Assembly: GCA_963578105.1 (NCBI GenBank)
Contig: CAUZBP010000001.1
Location: 186,001 to 250,000 of the forward strand
DNA length: 64,000 bases
Origin: GCA-2718815 sp963578105
GTDB taxonomy: Bacteria; Planctomycetota; Planctomycetia; Pirellulales; Pirellulaceae
Reading direction: 5' to 3'
Under the pieces are notes generated by a model. It did no database searches. It was given only the letters and a program-made list of their open reading frames with translations, and was not told the origin of the DNA. Positions 37,632 to 46,393 of this stretch are shown here, piece by piece (the stretch's first letter is position 1; each line of letters starts with the position of its first letter). A program made the position numbers and the translations under genes.

Positions 37632-38588
37632 TTACTCGTTTTCCACCCGTGTTACGAGCGAGCCGATGGATTGGATCGATGCTTGGATTGTGTCGCCGCC
37701 GCGCAAATACAAACCTTTCGCGTTTCCGACACCAGCCGAAGTACCCGTCGAGATGATGTCGCCCGGTTCGAGTGTTACGAAACTGGAGATAAATTCGATA
37801 ATGGCGGCGACAGGAAAAATTTGATTGGCCGTGTTTGAATCTTGTTGAATTTCTCCGTTGAGGTGCAATTTCAAATCCAACTGCTGAGGATCAGCAATGG
37901 CATCGGCTGCGGTGACGCATGGGCCACAAGGACAGAAACTGTCATGCCACTTGCCGTGCAACCAATCGAAGAACGAGTCTTTTTCCCGTTTCTTGCGATT
38001 TGGATTGGGGTGGAATTTGCGATTCGAAATGTCGTTGACTACCAGATAGCCCGCCACGTAGTCGAGCGCTTCGGATTCCTTGATCCCTTTTGCGAGTTTG
38101 CCAATCACCACCGCCAGTTCGATCTCCCAATCAATATGGTCTGGAGACACACTGGGAATCTTGATGGGGTTGCAGGGATCTGTCAGCGTCGTGCTGGGTG
38201 GTTTCATGAAGACATAGGGAAAGGTTTCCGTACGCTCTGAAGCCACGCCCCCACCTTCCTCAATGTGTTTTGCGTAGTTTCCCGCCAACAACAACAATTT
38301 ATTCGGGCGGGGGATTGGTACCAGAATATCGACAGAATCAGTCGGAAATGTGGAAGAATCGGGGATCAATGCCCCGTTTTCGGCTGTCCAGGCGTGCAAT
38401 TTTTTGGTGACGGCGTGACAGGCGCCGTGTGGCAACAGCGGCAAAAGATCGTCGCCTGCCGGTAGATCGACCTGTTCCCGGCTCGCCTTCTGAAACTCGG
38501 CTGCTGCCACCGCAATGGGCACGACACGGTCTTCGCCATAAAAACCGATTGCCGGTTTTCCCTGGTTCAGAAAACGACAAATTCGCAT
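37632..38588 (-). CDS. Fumarylacetoacetate hydrolase (FAH) family protein
   Basis: 318 residues from the ATG at 38588, with GGGAG eight bases upstream; the open frame continues 46 codons upstream but reads as non-coding. The FAH fold is visible: LLLAGNYAKHIEEGG, then PSTTLTDPCNPIKIP, IDWEIELAVVIGKLAKGI with the Glu metal ligands, ALDYVAGYLVVNDIS and LEPGDIISTGTSAGVG. Members hydrolyse or decarboxylate acylpyruvates and 2-keto-acid intermediates in aromatic or sugar-acid breakdown. Substrate unknown. It neighbours a Gfo/Idh gene on the same strand, 275 bp away. Confidence 0.87.
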   Translation of the reverse strand: MRICRFLNQGKPAIGFYGEDRVVPIAVAAAEFQKASREQVDLPAGDDLLPLLPHGACHAVTKKLHAWTAENGALIPDSSTFPTDSVDILVPIPRPNKLLLLAGNYAKHIEEGGGVASERTETFPYVFMKPPSTTLTDPCNPIKIPSVSPDHIDWEIELAVVIGKLAKGIKESEALDYVAGYLVVNDISNRKFHPNPNRKKREKDSFFDWLHGKWHDSFCPCGPCVTAADAIADPQQLDLKLHLNGEIQQDSNTANQIFPVAAIIEFISSFVTLEPGDIISTGTSAGVGNAKGLYLRGGDTIQASIQSIGSLVTRVENE

Positions 38589-39128
38589 GGTGTTTCTCCC
38601 GCTGGATTTTTGACTTTGCTGCCCACGGCAGTTTGAAAAAATGCTACCAAATCCTTCCCGGGGTCCGCAAGCGACGGTCGGGCGATCAGACGGTATTCTG
38701 AAAGCCCGGATTTTCCAGAGTTCCATGCTGGCAACAAGTTCATGAGGGACTCTGCCGGGCGGCCATCACTGGCAAAGTGGTCTGCCAGGTCTTGGGATGG
38801 CAGGAAAAAAGACGAGCCCGAGTATCGAAACCGTTCGTTTTCAAAAAAACGGCTTGGGTGCCAATCCGGCGCGCGAGACGAAGCCGCTGATCGACACGGC
38901 CGACTTGGCGGCCGGATTTTGCGAGTCGGGACGTCAGGAACACCCAACTGCGTTGTTTACTTGGGGGCGATACGGAATTATGTTGACGGTGTCAGGCCTG
39001 GGACGCGCTTGCCGCTTGACTACAATATGACAGGGTGAAGCTTTGTCTTTGAATTCCCGCGATTCGTGTTTTTCCCGGTCGGCAGTTGCGATCAATTTCC
39101 AGCGAACAATGCGAAAGTGACAGACGAC
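38589..39128. other. Intergenic region (540 bp), possible short ORF
   Basis: Between divergent genes. A plus-strand frame at 38797-39030 could encode 77 residues (MAGKKTSPSIETVRFQ...) with a protein-like composition, but it has no clear ribosome site and no recognisable family. No other feature is evident. Confidence 0.35.
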
Positions 39129-40028
39129 ATGAAAATTGCTGTATCGGGTGCCTCGGGCCTGGTGGGCTCTGCACTGTTGAAGAAGTTGAAGGCTGATCAA
39201 CATGAAGTCGTGCCACTGGTTCGTGGCACGGCCGGCGGAGTGGGCGCAGCGGGCTGGGATCCTGATGCGGGGACGATTGAGTCAGGAAAATTGGAAGGCT
39301 TGCAAGCGGTGGTCCATTTGGCGGGTGAAAACATTGCCACCGGTCGCTGGACTGCGGCAAAAAAAAGAAAGATTCGAGATAGCCGTGTGCGGGGAACAAA
39401 GTTCCTTTCTGAAACGTTGACTCAGCTGCAGCAGCCACCAGCGACTTTGATTGCAGCATCAGCGATTGGATTTTATGGAAATCGTGGAAACGAATTGTGT
39501 GACGAAACGACCCCGGCCGGAGATGATTTTCTGGCAGATGTCTGTTGCGAGTGGGAGGCCTCCACGCGAGTGGCTCAAGAGGCCGGTATTCGTGTTGTCA
39601 ATTTGCGGATCGGCGTCGTCTTGAGCCCCGAGGGTGGCGCATTGGCCAAGATGTTGTTTCCTTTCAAAATGGGAGGTGGAGGTCGTGTGGGGAGTGGTCA
39701 GCAGATCTGGAGTTGGATCACCTTAGACGATCTGGTGGGAGTTGTCATGCATTGCCTGGATGGTGATTCACTCGCCGGGCCTGTGAATGCTGTTTCTCCG
39801 AATTCAGTCACGAATGCCGAGTTTACAAAAGCGTTGGGAAAGGCCCTGCATCGTCCCACCCTTTTGCCGATGCCCGCGTTCCTGGCGCGTCTTCTTTTTG
39901 GCGAAATGGGTGAAGCGCTGATCTTAAGCAGCACTCACGTCCTTCCCAGGCAATTGGAACAGACAGGCTATCAATTTCAGCATGCTGATATCGATCAAGC
40001 ACTGGAGCACCTGCTGCTCCGAACGTAG
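39129..40028 (+). CDS. TIGR01777-family NAD-dependent epimerase/dehydratase-like protein
   Basis: 299 residues from the ATG at 39129, which places the nucleotide-binding strand at the N-terminus (MKIAVSGASGLVGSALLKKL). The extended-SDR features of the YfcH/TIGR01777 family follow: VVHLAGENIATGRWTAAKKRKIRDSRVRGTKFLSETL, ASAIGFYGNRGNELCDET, and the typical WSWITLDDLVGVVMHCLD plus GPVNAVSPNSVTNAEFTKALGKALHRPTLLPMPAFLARLLFGEMGEALILSS in pieces. Some relatives in other bacteria affect cell division or envelope phenotypes, but the reaction is unknown. It stands alone between short gaps. Confidence 0.88.
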   Translation: MKIAVSGASGLVGSALLKKLKADQHEVVPLVRGTAGGVGAAGWDPDAGTIESGKLEGLQAVVHLAGENIATGRWTAAKKRKIRDSRVRGTKFLSETLTQLQQPPATLIAASAIGFYGNRGNELCDETTPAGDDFLADVCCEWEASTRVAQEAGIRVVNLRIGVVLSPEGGALAKMLFPFKMGGGGRVGSGQQIWSWITLDDLVGVVMHCLDGDSLAGPVNAVSPNSVTNAEFTKALGKALHRPTLLPMPAFLARLLFGEMGEALILSSTHVLPRQLEQTGYQFQHADIDQALEHLLLRT

Positions 40029-40146
40029 GATAGATGAAACGGCGACTCTCTCTGTGAACGATTCTTTGTAGTGCTTTGAGAGCCCCGGCGTCAGAGCGGC
40101 GGGACATCGGTGACGAAAATCGACGAAAGAATTCAAACCGGATGAA

Positions 40147-41391
40147 ATGGTGACCAACGAATTGCAACAAACTGAATTCGATTGCGCTGTCATTGGAGGA
40201 GGTCCGGCTGGTTCCACCGTGGCGGCTCTGGTTGCTGCTGCAGGGATGCGCACCTTGCTGATGGAACGGGACCGGATGCCCCGTCTTCACGTTGGCGAAT
40301 CGCTGATGCCAGAAACTTATTGGATTCTCAAGCGACTTGGTGTGTTGGATCAGCTGCGAAAGAGCGCTTTTGTGCACAAAGTGGGTGTTCAGTTTGTTGG
40401 CCCCAGCGGCAGGCAGTTTCAGCCCTTTCACTTCAAACAACACGATCCGCGTGAATGTTCTCAGACCTGGCATGTTGATCGGGATGCGTTCGACAAAATG
40501 TTGTTCGATAACGCTGTCGTGAAAGGTGCGACTGGTCTGGATGGTACTCGCGTCCTGGACGTTGTATTAAGAAGTGAGGGCAGCCACGAACTGCGCGTGC
40601 AGCACTCGAATTCCCGTGAAGATCGCATTACTGCCCGTGTGGTGGTGGATGCCACGGGCCAGCAGGCCTTTTTGGCGAATCGTCTGAATCTCAAAATTGA
40701 CAATCCGAAACTTCACAAGGCTGCTATTTGGGGATATTTTCGGGGAGCACAGCGAAACAGTTCGGATGACGCTGAATTGACGACGATTCTGCATACGGAA
40801 GAGAAACGGTGCTGGTTCTGGTACATCCCGCTGGGAGACGACCGGACGAGTGTCGGTCTTGTGGGGGATCATCGTGATTTGTTGCATGGCAACGGTTCCG
40901 TCGAGGCGATTTTTGAAGAGCAGCAACAGTGCTGTCCGGGACTGTTGAGTCGCCTGGAAAAATCACAACGTGTCGGCAAGTTGCAGGTGGCAAAGGAGTT
41001 CTCGTATACGACCAGACAGCACGCCGGCGACGGCTGGGTGTTGGTCGGTGATGCCTATGGGTTTATCGACCCGATCTATTCCACCGGAGTTTTTCTGGCG
41101 TTAAAATCGGCGGAGTTAGCTGCGGATTCCATTGTCGCGGGGCTTCGCCAGGGAGATACGACGGCTGAAGTTCTGGGGCAGTGGACTGCCGAGTACAACG
41201 CGGGTGTACTTCTGTTTCGTAAAATGGTTGATGCTTTTTACACGAACGAATTTAGTTTTGCGGAATTTATCAAGGCGCATCCGGAACATCAGAGAAAGCT
41301 GACCGATTTATTGATCGGCAGGGCCTTCGCTACGGGAGCCGATCGAATTTTCCAGGACCTTGATCCTGCACTTGAGCGCAGCATTCGGTAG
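40147..41391 (+). CDS. Flavin-dependent halogenase-like / NAD(P)-FAD oxidoreductase
   Basis: 414 residues. The N-terminus has the FAD dinucleotide fold (CAVIGGGPAGSTVAALVAAAG, then MERDRMPRLHVGESLMPETYWIL). A WxWxIP motif, the hallmark of flavin-dependent halogenases, is present at residues 223-228 (WFWYIP). The second FAD motif is GWVLVGDAYGFIDPIYSTGVFLALKSAELAADSI in pieces. The family also includes geranylgeranyl-reductase-like and other monooxygenase-like flavoproteins, so halogenation is not proven. It lies 123 bp before ferrochelatase, with no biosynthetic gene cluster nearby. Confidence 0.8.
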   Translation: MVTNELQQTEFDCAVIGGGPAGSTVAALVAAAGMRTLLMERDRMPRLHVGESLMPETYWILKRLGVLDQLRKSAFVHKVGVQFVGPSGRQFQPFHFKQHDPRECSQTWHVDRDAFDKMLFDNAVVKGATGLDGTRVLDVVLRSEGSHELRVQHSNSREDRITARVVVDATGQQAFLANRLNLKIDNPKLHKAAIWGYFRGAQRNSSDDAELTTILHTEEKRCWFWYIPLGDDRTSVGLVGDHRDLLHGNGSVEAIFEEQQQCCPGLLSRLEKSQRVGKLQVAKEFSYTTRQHAGDGWVLVGDAYGFIDPIYSTGVFLALKSAELAADSIVAGLRQGDTTAEVLGQWTAEYNAGVLLFRKMVDAFYTNEFSFAEFIKAHPEHQRKLTDLLIGRAFATGADRIFQDLDPALERSIR

Positions 41392-41514
41392 AAACATATT
41401 TGGATTTCTGTGACCCTTCCAGCCATGCTGAAGCGATCGGGAAACGATGTGTATTGGTGTAGCCCGGAGATTTGTTGCGGTGGCAATGGGCTGATGGACA
41501 TGTGAGGCAGTGTG

Positions 41515-42522
41515 ATGAACCAGACCTACGATGCCATTTTGGTTGTCTCCTTCGGGGGGCCGGAAGGTCATGAAGAGGTGATGCCATTTCTGGAAAACGT
41601 TTTGCAGGGAAAAAGGATTCCGCGCGAGCGAATGCTGGAAGTTGCCGAACACTACTATCATTTTGGCGGCATCAGTCCGATTAACTCTCAAAATCGAGCC
41701 TTGATCGCAGCCTTGGAAAAGCAGTTAAGTACCACGAGCCTGGCGCTGCCCATTTATTGGGGAAACCGCAATTGGCATCCCTTGTTACCTGACACGTTGC
41801 GTCAAATGCGAGACGATGGGATACGCAGGGCACTGGCCTTTGTGACTTCGGCCTTCAGTTCTTATTCGGGCTGTCGACAGTATCGGGAGGACATTGCAGC
41901 AGCGCAGCAGCAAGTCGGCGAAGGGGTTCCGCAAGTCGACAAATTACGGGTGTTTTTTAACCATCCGGGTTTCATCGAACCCGTGGTTGAAAGAGTTCAA
42001 GACGCCTTGGAACAAATTCCGAGCCAACGGCATCAGAAAACACATCTGGTTTACACCGCTCACAGCATTCCTGAGTCCATGGCGACCAGCTGTTCGTATG
42101 CCGAGCAGCTTCAGGATGCATGCCGGTTGGTAAGCAACCGGTTGGGGGATTTCAGCTGGCAACTGGTTTACCAAAGTCGCAGCGGCCCGCCGACACAAGC
42201 GTGGCTGGAACCGGACATTTGTGATTGCCTGCGCGAATTGCACGCTCAAAATCCGGACCAGGATGTGGTGGTGGTTCCTTTGGGGTTTATTTCTGACCAC
42301 ATGGAAGTGCTTTTCGACTTGGACACGGAGGCGAAAGAACTGTGCCAGGAACTCGGCCTGAACATGGTACGTGCAAAAACCGTGGGGACGCATCGACGTT
42401 TTGTCCAAATGATTTGCGAACTGATCATGGAACGAATGCAGGGAAGTCAACCACAAGCGTTGGGTAGATTGGGGCCCAATCCTGATGTCTGTCCGGCAAA
42501 ATGTTGTCCACTGGTAAGGTAG
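41515..42522 (+). CDS. hemH: Ferrochelatase
   Basis: 335 residues. The ATG at 41515 is used; a GTG one codon earlier is possible. The protein shows ILVVSFGGPEGHEEVMPFLENVL at the start, AEHYYHFGGISPINSQNRALIAALEKQL, VTSAFSSYSGCRQYREDI, VYTAHSIPESMA with the active-site His, YQSRSGPPTQAWLEPDI and VVVVPLGFISDHMEVLFDLDTEAKE with the catalytic Glu. The enzyme inserts Fe2+ into porphyrin as the last step of heme (or coproheme) synthesis. Four Cys near the C-terminus (CPAKCCPLV) recall Fe-S or metal-binding tails of some ferrochelatases. It precedes the ArsC-family selenoprotein gene by 45 bp. Confidence 0.92.
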   Translation: MNQTYDAILVVSFGGPEGHEEVMPFLENVLQGKRIPRERMLEVAEHYYHFGGISPINSQNRALIAALEKQLSTTSLALPIYWGNRNWHPLLPDTLRQMRDDGIRRALAFVTSAFSSYSGCRQYREDIAAAQQQVGEGVPQVDKLRVFFNHPGFIEPVVERVQDALEQIPSQRHQKTHLVYTAHSIPESMATSCSYAEQLQDACRLVSNRLGDFSWQLVYQSRSGPPTQAWLEPDICDCLRELHAQNPDQDVVVVPLGFISDHMEVLFDLDTEAKELCQELGLNMVRAKTVGTHRRFVQMICELIMERMQGSQPQALGRLGPNPDVCPAKCCPLVR

Positions 42523-42567
42523 GACCGGAGTCACGCTGTTTAACACCCGAGAGGAGATAGGATCGCG

Positions 42568-42915
42568 ATGTCAAAAATTGATTGGAGTTACCATCGGCCT
42601 GGCTGAAAAACGTGCATCAAGACGCAAGAGTTTCTTGCGGACGCTGCCATCGAGCCCAAACAGGAAGTGAATGCCCGTCAAACAAGCTACCGAGCCAGGG
42701 AAGCGCTTGCCATGGTGAAGCAGGTGAACCAGCTTTACGTGGCGAAAGGCAAGAAGGTGGTTACCATCGACCTGAAAAAGGAAAAACCGGACGAAGCCAC
42801 GTTACAAAAATTGCTGCTTGGACCCACCGGAAACCTGCGGGCGCCTACATTGCGCAAGGGTAAAACGCTGATTGTCGGATTTGAACCGGAGATGTATCGA
42901 AAAGTGTTTGGATAG
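42568..42915 (+). CDS. ArsC-family selenoprotein, in-frame TGA read as selenocysteine (UxxC)
   Basis: 115 residues if TGA at 42604-42606 (codon 13) is read as selenocysteine. The sequence begins MSKIDWSYHRPG-U-KTC and continues IKTQEFLADAAIEPKQEV. The TGA falls exactly where the first Cys of the CxxC redox motif stands in ArsC/Spx/glutaredoxin-like proteins, giving U-K-T-C. After the TGA the same frame stays open for 102 codons and ends with LLGPTGNLRAPTLRKGKTLIVGFEPEMYRKVFG, the usual ArsC-fold close with its cis-Pro loop (RAPT). AGGAG lies 11 bases before the ATG. A hairpin with the features of a bacterial SECIS follows the TGA. Conventional calling would either give a 12-residue peptide or start at the GTG at 42667. 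No selA/B/C/D gene is in the window. Substrate unknown; family members are thiol-disulfide oxidoreductases. A nonsense mutation is the alternative. Confidence 0.85.
42623..42639 (+). promoter_or_regulatory. bSECIS-like hairpin downstream of the Sec codon
   Basis: Seven perfect base pairs, CGCAAGA against TCTTGCG, enclose a GTT loop. The loop starts 24 bases after the TGA, inside the 16-37-base window described for bacterial SECIS elements, and its first base is G as that consensus requires. It lies within the coding sequence (residues ~19-24), as bacterial SECIS elements do. Confidence 0.7.
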
Positions 42916-43054
42916 ATGTGTTGTTTCCGTCGTTCGGGAAAGGCCTCGGATGGGAGACCCGGACGATGGCTCAACGCCGAAAAAGTCCCCCCCGGGTCTT
43001 TTTCAGATTGTCCAATGATGAAAATCTTTTGTTTCTCACTTCAGAACGCATGTC

Positions 43055-43648
43055 ATGAATAACATAGCCACCTACCGCGAGGCGATACAGCGCTGTCGAG
43101 AACTGTTGGAGCGTGCTCAGGCCGTTGACTTGAGTGAACCGATGGGCGTTTCGCTTGCCACCGTTGACGTGGATGGCCAGCCGAGTGTGCGCATGGTGCT
43201 GTTGCGAGGTTTTGATGAACGGGGATTTGTGTTTTACACCAATAGCCGAAGCCGCAAAGGGCGGGAGTTGGATCACAATCCCCGCGCCGCTCTGTGCTTC
43301 TACTGGGACGCTCTGCGGGAACAGTTGCGGGTGCAGGGAAAGGCCGAGAGAGTCTCGGATGAGGAGAACGATACCTACTGGGAAAAGCGGCCACGCCTGA
43401 GCCAGCTTGCGGCCGTTGCGTCCAGGCAATCAGAGATTTTGGAAGACCCGCAGATCTTGGTGGACCGGGTCGCTGAACTTGAACGTCGGTACGAAAACGG
43501 ACCTGTACCGCGACCTGACCATTGGTACGGTTACCGCGTGGTTCCCGCTCGCATCGAGTTTTGGACAGGTCGTGACGGGCGGATGCACGAACGTTCCATC
43601 TACGAAGATTCGGGTCAAGGCTGGACGTCCTTTTTTGTCTACCCTTAG
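43055..43648 (+). CDS. pdxH: Pyridoxamine 5'-phosphate oxidase
   Basis: 197 residues. The FMN-binding oxidase fold is evident: EPMGVSLATVDVDGQPSVRMVLLRGFDERGFVFYTNSRSRKGRELDHNPRAALCFYWDALREQLRVQGKAERV in sequence (given in pieces), SDEENDTYWEKRPRLSQLAAVASRQSEIL and PRPDHWYGYRVVPARIEFWTGRDGRMHER. It oxidises pyridoxamine or pyridoxine 5'-phosphate to PLP with oxygen, in the cytoplasm. Length is a little short of the E. coli enzyme but complete. It follows the ArsC-family selenoprotein gene by 139 bp on the same strand. Confidence 0.93.
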   Translation: MNNIATYREAIQRCRELLERAQAVDLSEPMGVSLATVDVDGQPSVRMVLLRGFDERGFVFYTNSRSRKGRELDHNPRAALCFYWDALREQLRVQGKAERVSDEENDTYWEKRPRLSQLAAVASRQSEILEDPQILVDRVAELERRYENGPVPRPDHWYGYRVVPARIEFWTGRDGRMHERSIYEDSGQGWTSFFVYP

Positions 43649-43699
43649 TTGGCACGCATCTGGACCGCTGGCGTGAGTTTGCGCCGACAAATCCGGCCG

Positions 43700-44221
43700 T
43701 CACTCCCGGGGTGGATTTTCAGGTGTCGCGCTGATCGCGAAACGTGTGTAACGAGCCGAGGACGCGATCCCAGCCAGCAAACCAATTTCAAGGACGATGA
43801 AAATGATTACCCATTCGGTTTCCAGATTAGCAGGAGTCCAGAGGAGGGATGCGATGACGACGACAGCAAACGACCCGTAGAACGCCATGGGCAGAGCCAG
43901 AAAAACAAGACCGGCCCGGATCCATGTTGACCGAATGCCCGCATTGGAAAAGGTTTTGACGCCAAACCACCAAATCATGAGAGAACCGATCCAGGCGAGC
44001 AGGTCCAAAAACCAGACAAGCGAGCCATCACCATCGAAGGCTAAAGCGTGAATAACCGCCAGGGGGATTTGTGCGAGAAAGACGAGTCCGAAAAAGTCGA
44101 GCATGGTGAAACGCGTGGGGTGCTTACGATTTTTTGCGGCTCGATCCAACGGACGCAGGATCCAGGCGCCCATCGTGACGGGAACGGTGGCAAGCCCGAG
44201 TAACATCAGAAATGTCAACAT
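43700..44221 (-). CDS. Multi-pass membrane protein, unknown function
   Basis: 173 residues from the ATG at 44221; longer starts (ATG 44272, GTG 44299) are possible as the frame is open to 44299. Four transmembrane helices are visible (LTFLMLLGLATVPVTMGAWIL, FGLVFLAQIPLAVIHALAF, VWFLDLLAWIGSLMIWWFGV, AGLVFLALPMAFYGSFAVVV) and perhaps a fifth (WVIIFIVLEIGLLAGIA). The tail is PENPPRE. No family recognised. Convergent with pdxH. Confidence 0.6.
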   Translation of the reverse strand: MLTFLMLLGLATVPVTMGAWILRPLDRAAKNRKHPTRFTMLDFFGLVFLAQIPLAVIHALAFDGDGSLVWFLDLLAWIGSLMIWWFGVKTFSNAGIRSTWIRAGLVFLALPMAFYGSFAVVVIASLLWTPANLETEWVIIFIVLEIGLLAGIASSARYTRFAISATPENPPRE

Positions 44222-44455
44222 GGAGTGCACTCGGGGGTTGGTTGCCGCGGAGACGAAATAGAAACCGAGCATTGTAGAGAGTCGGTTCCGGAATTGCACC
44301 CGAGATTGAAGTTTGCGACCGGATAAGGTCTTCGGATCACCGGCATGAAAGGTGGCCAGACGTGTCGGCCGCTCACAGGACGCCGCTGCGTTGTGGCTGA
44401 GGGAAGTATCGCGAGAGACCTTTTGTCATGGTTGCCAAGGCCAGGACGCAGTGGG

Positions 44456-46156
44456 TCAGCTGGGTTGTTGGTCAGTGATCTTGCCGGCCCGCCAGAAATG
44501 AGCCACCAGGGCCGCGGCAATGAAGCAGATGGCTGCCATGACACCGGTCCATCCAATCGTCTCTCGCTTGCCCCAAATCGACCAGCCGGCCCCCACGGTG
44601 GCGGCTCCCAGGGCAACCAGCATCACGGCATTGACCGCGATGCGCCGGCCGCCACGTGGTAGGTGTTCTCCCAGCAGACTCCGGCTGTTCATCATCAGGA
44701 AAAAAGTGGCATAGGCGATGGGCAGCAGCACCATTCCGAAGATACTGGTTGGCTGGGCGACGTAAAACCTGGCCTCGCTGCTCCAAAGCGTCAGGGCACC
44801 GATTCCCCCGGCCAGTCCCGGCAACAGCGAACCGAATCGATAGAGCATCCCCTCGGACGGCCGATTGCAGATTTCGCAGATCGTAAAACCGTTGATCAAC
44901 ATCAGGATAATGATCGTGGAAATGGCCATGCCCAACACGCCGATACCGAACACATACTGAGCGATGTTCTTTCCGGTCAGGCCTTCCAACGATAGAGCCA
45001 ACGTGTTGGCATCGCGACTGACCAGCATGGCGGCCAGTTGCCGGTCCGCTTGAGCAATGCCGGCGATGGCTTCCGCCTTGGCAGTACCCTCCAGTTCGGA
45101 TAGTACCGTGTCAGACCCCGTGTTGGAAAGCAGGTTTTGCAGCGCGCGTTCGTATCCGCCGGCAAGTTTCTCGGTGACTTCGGTTCGTGGTTCCTCATTC
45201 AACAGGCCGGCATCGTAACGCCCGTGGAATTGGGTTGCCGAGGCGATCACGACGCAACTGGTGGCCAGCAGGAAGGGGATGAACAGACCAATCGAGAGGT
45301 CGAACACGGCCAGGCCCCGAAAGTCCTTGTCCCAGCCCCGTTTGAGCATGGAATAGGGTAGTAGGAATGTCATGTTGATACCCACCGCCGTGGCGGCGGC
45401 CGTGACCATCTTGTCACGCTGGCTGCTGAGGATTTGGGAACGCCAAAATTCGGCGTGTACGGTTTTCTCCAGAAAGGGACTGAACCCGTCCGCGATCCGG
45501 TTCAGCAGGCTGAAGTCGGGAATGAATCCCGCCAGGATTCGACCCCATGGAAGTCCTGCCCCCTGGAGGGACATGGCGACCACGACGCCAAAAAAACTCA
45601 GCACCACGACGGCCACAATGATTTTGAGAGTGGCGTCAAAAATCTTGATTCCGCGACCTCCGCTGTCGTAGAACCAGACCACAACGGCGGCGATGGCGAA
45701 GAGGATCAGGGAACAGGTCACTGCTCCGCCTTCTCCCTTGAATACACCCAGGTTCTGCCGCATCGCCGCAGTTCCCAGGGCAAACTGAGGCATTGCCCAG
45801 ACCATGTTGGCCATCAGCGTGGCGATGGCCCAGCCCCATCCCAAGACCGGGTTGACGTGTCGGTTGATGGCTTGAAACGGACGTTCGCCCGTCGAGAGAG
45901 CGACGTATCCGATCGCGCTGAGCATCACGATTCCCAGGATCATCATCAGTGGCTGCAACCACATCAGTTGGTATCCACCGATCACCCCCAGGTACAGGCT
46001 GCCTGCCAATGATCCCCCACCCAAAGTGATGGCACCCTGAAGCCACCCTGGCGCAGAAAGTCTACTGTAGCCGAGAACCTTGCTGAGGGACCCTTGCGAT
46101 TTCAGGTGATGCAGGGAGTGACGGTCTTGTTCCAGCTTGTCAACACTGTGAGACAT
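44456..46156 (-). CDS. Nramp-like transporter lacking the canonical metal-site motifs
   Basis: About 566 residues from the ATG at 46156, with AGGGA eight bases upstream. It has about 11-12 transmembrane segments, beginning APGWLQGAITLGGGSLAGSLYLGVIGGYQLMWLQPLMMIL, which lines up with TM1-2 of Nramp-type (LeuT-fold) carriers. The Nramp TM1 motif DPGN is APGW here and the TM6 MPH-type motif is LPYS. An ~85-residue extramembrane insertion (HGRYDAGLLNEEPRTEV...TGKNIAQYV) precedes a late helix. The missing metal ligands suggest a substrate other than Mn2+/Fe2+. The gene is divergent from uxaC, so a sugar-acid role is possible but unproven. Confidence 0.65.
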   Translation of the reverse strand: MSHSVDKLEQDRHSLHHLKSQGSLSKVLGYSRLSAPGWLQGAITLGGGSLAGSLYLGVIGGYQLMWLQPLMMILGIVMLSAIGYVALSTGERPFQAINRHVNPVLGWGWAIATLMANMVWAMPQFALGTAAMRQNLGVFKGEGGAVTCSLILFAIAAVVVWFYDSGGRGIKIFDATLKIIVAVVVLSFFGVVVAMSLQGAGLPWGRILAGFIPDFSLLNRIADGFSPFLEKTVHAEFWRSQILSSQRDKMVTAAATAVGINMTFLLPYSMLKRGWDKDFRGLAVFDLSIGLFIPFLLATSCVVIASATQFHGRYDAGLLNEEPRTEVTEKLAGGYERALQNLLSNTGSDTVLSELEGTAKAEAIAGIAQADRQLAAMLVSRDANTLALSLEGLTGKNIAQYVFGIGVLGMAISTIIILMLINGFTICEICNRPSEGMLYRFGSLLPGLAGGIGALTLWSSEARFYVAQPTSIFGMVLLPIAYATFFLMMNSRSLLGEHLPRGGRRIAVNAVMLVALGAATVGAGWSIWGKRETIGWTGVMAAICFIAAALVAHFWRAGKITDQQPS

Positions 46157-46393
46157 GTTTGTTCCCTGTGAGGCAGTGGGCTGCGCATTTTTTTGAAGGA
46201 AGGAGTCGCTTCCGGGTTGCAACGACCCGCCATTTCCCGACAGAAGACGAACCCCAAGATGCCCGCAAACATAGAAATCAGCGTTGCTTCAAGCTATGCG
46301 AATGTCACTAGGGCTGCAAGCCACCCTTTCCAGGGTGACGCACGGTCTGCAAAATGAACCACTCGCATCCGCTTCTTGCCTCCGGGAGACGAC

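Noticed and set aside
38797..39030. 77-codon plus-strand ORF
   Set aside because: Protein-like composition but no ribosome site, no family and no supporting context; mentioned only in the gap entry.
39299..39312. GCTTGCAAGC, another TTGCAA palindrome
   Set aside because: Short, GC-flanked and inside the TIGR01777-family coding sequence, so probably chance.
42667..42915. Short ORF starting at GTG 42667 as an independent 82-residue protein
   Set aside because: It would lack the thioredoxin-fold N-terminus and redox motif, while the frame upstream through the TGA encodes exactly those parts and has a proper ribosome site.
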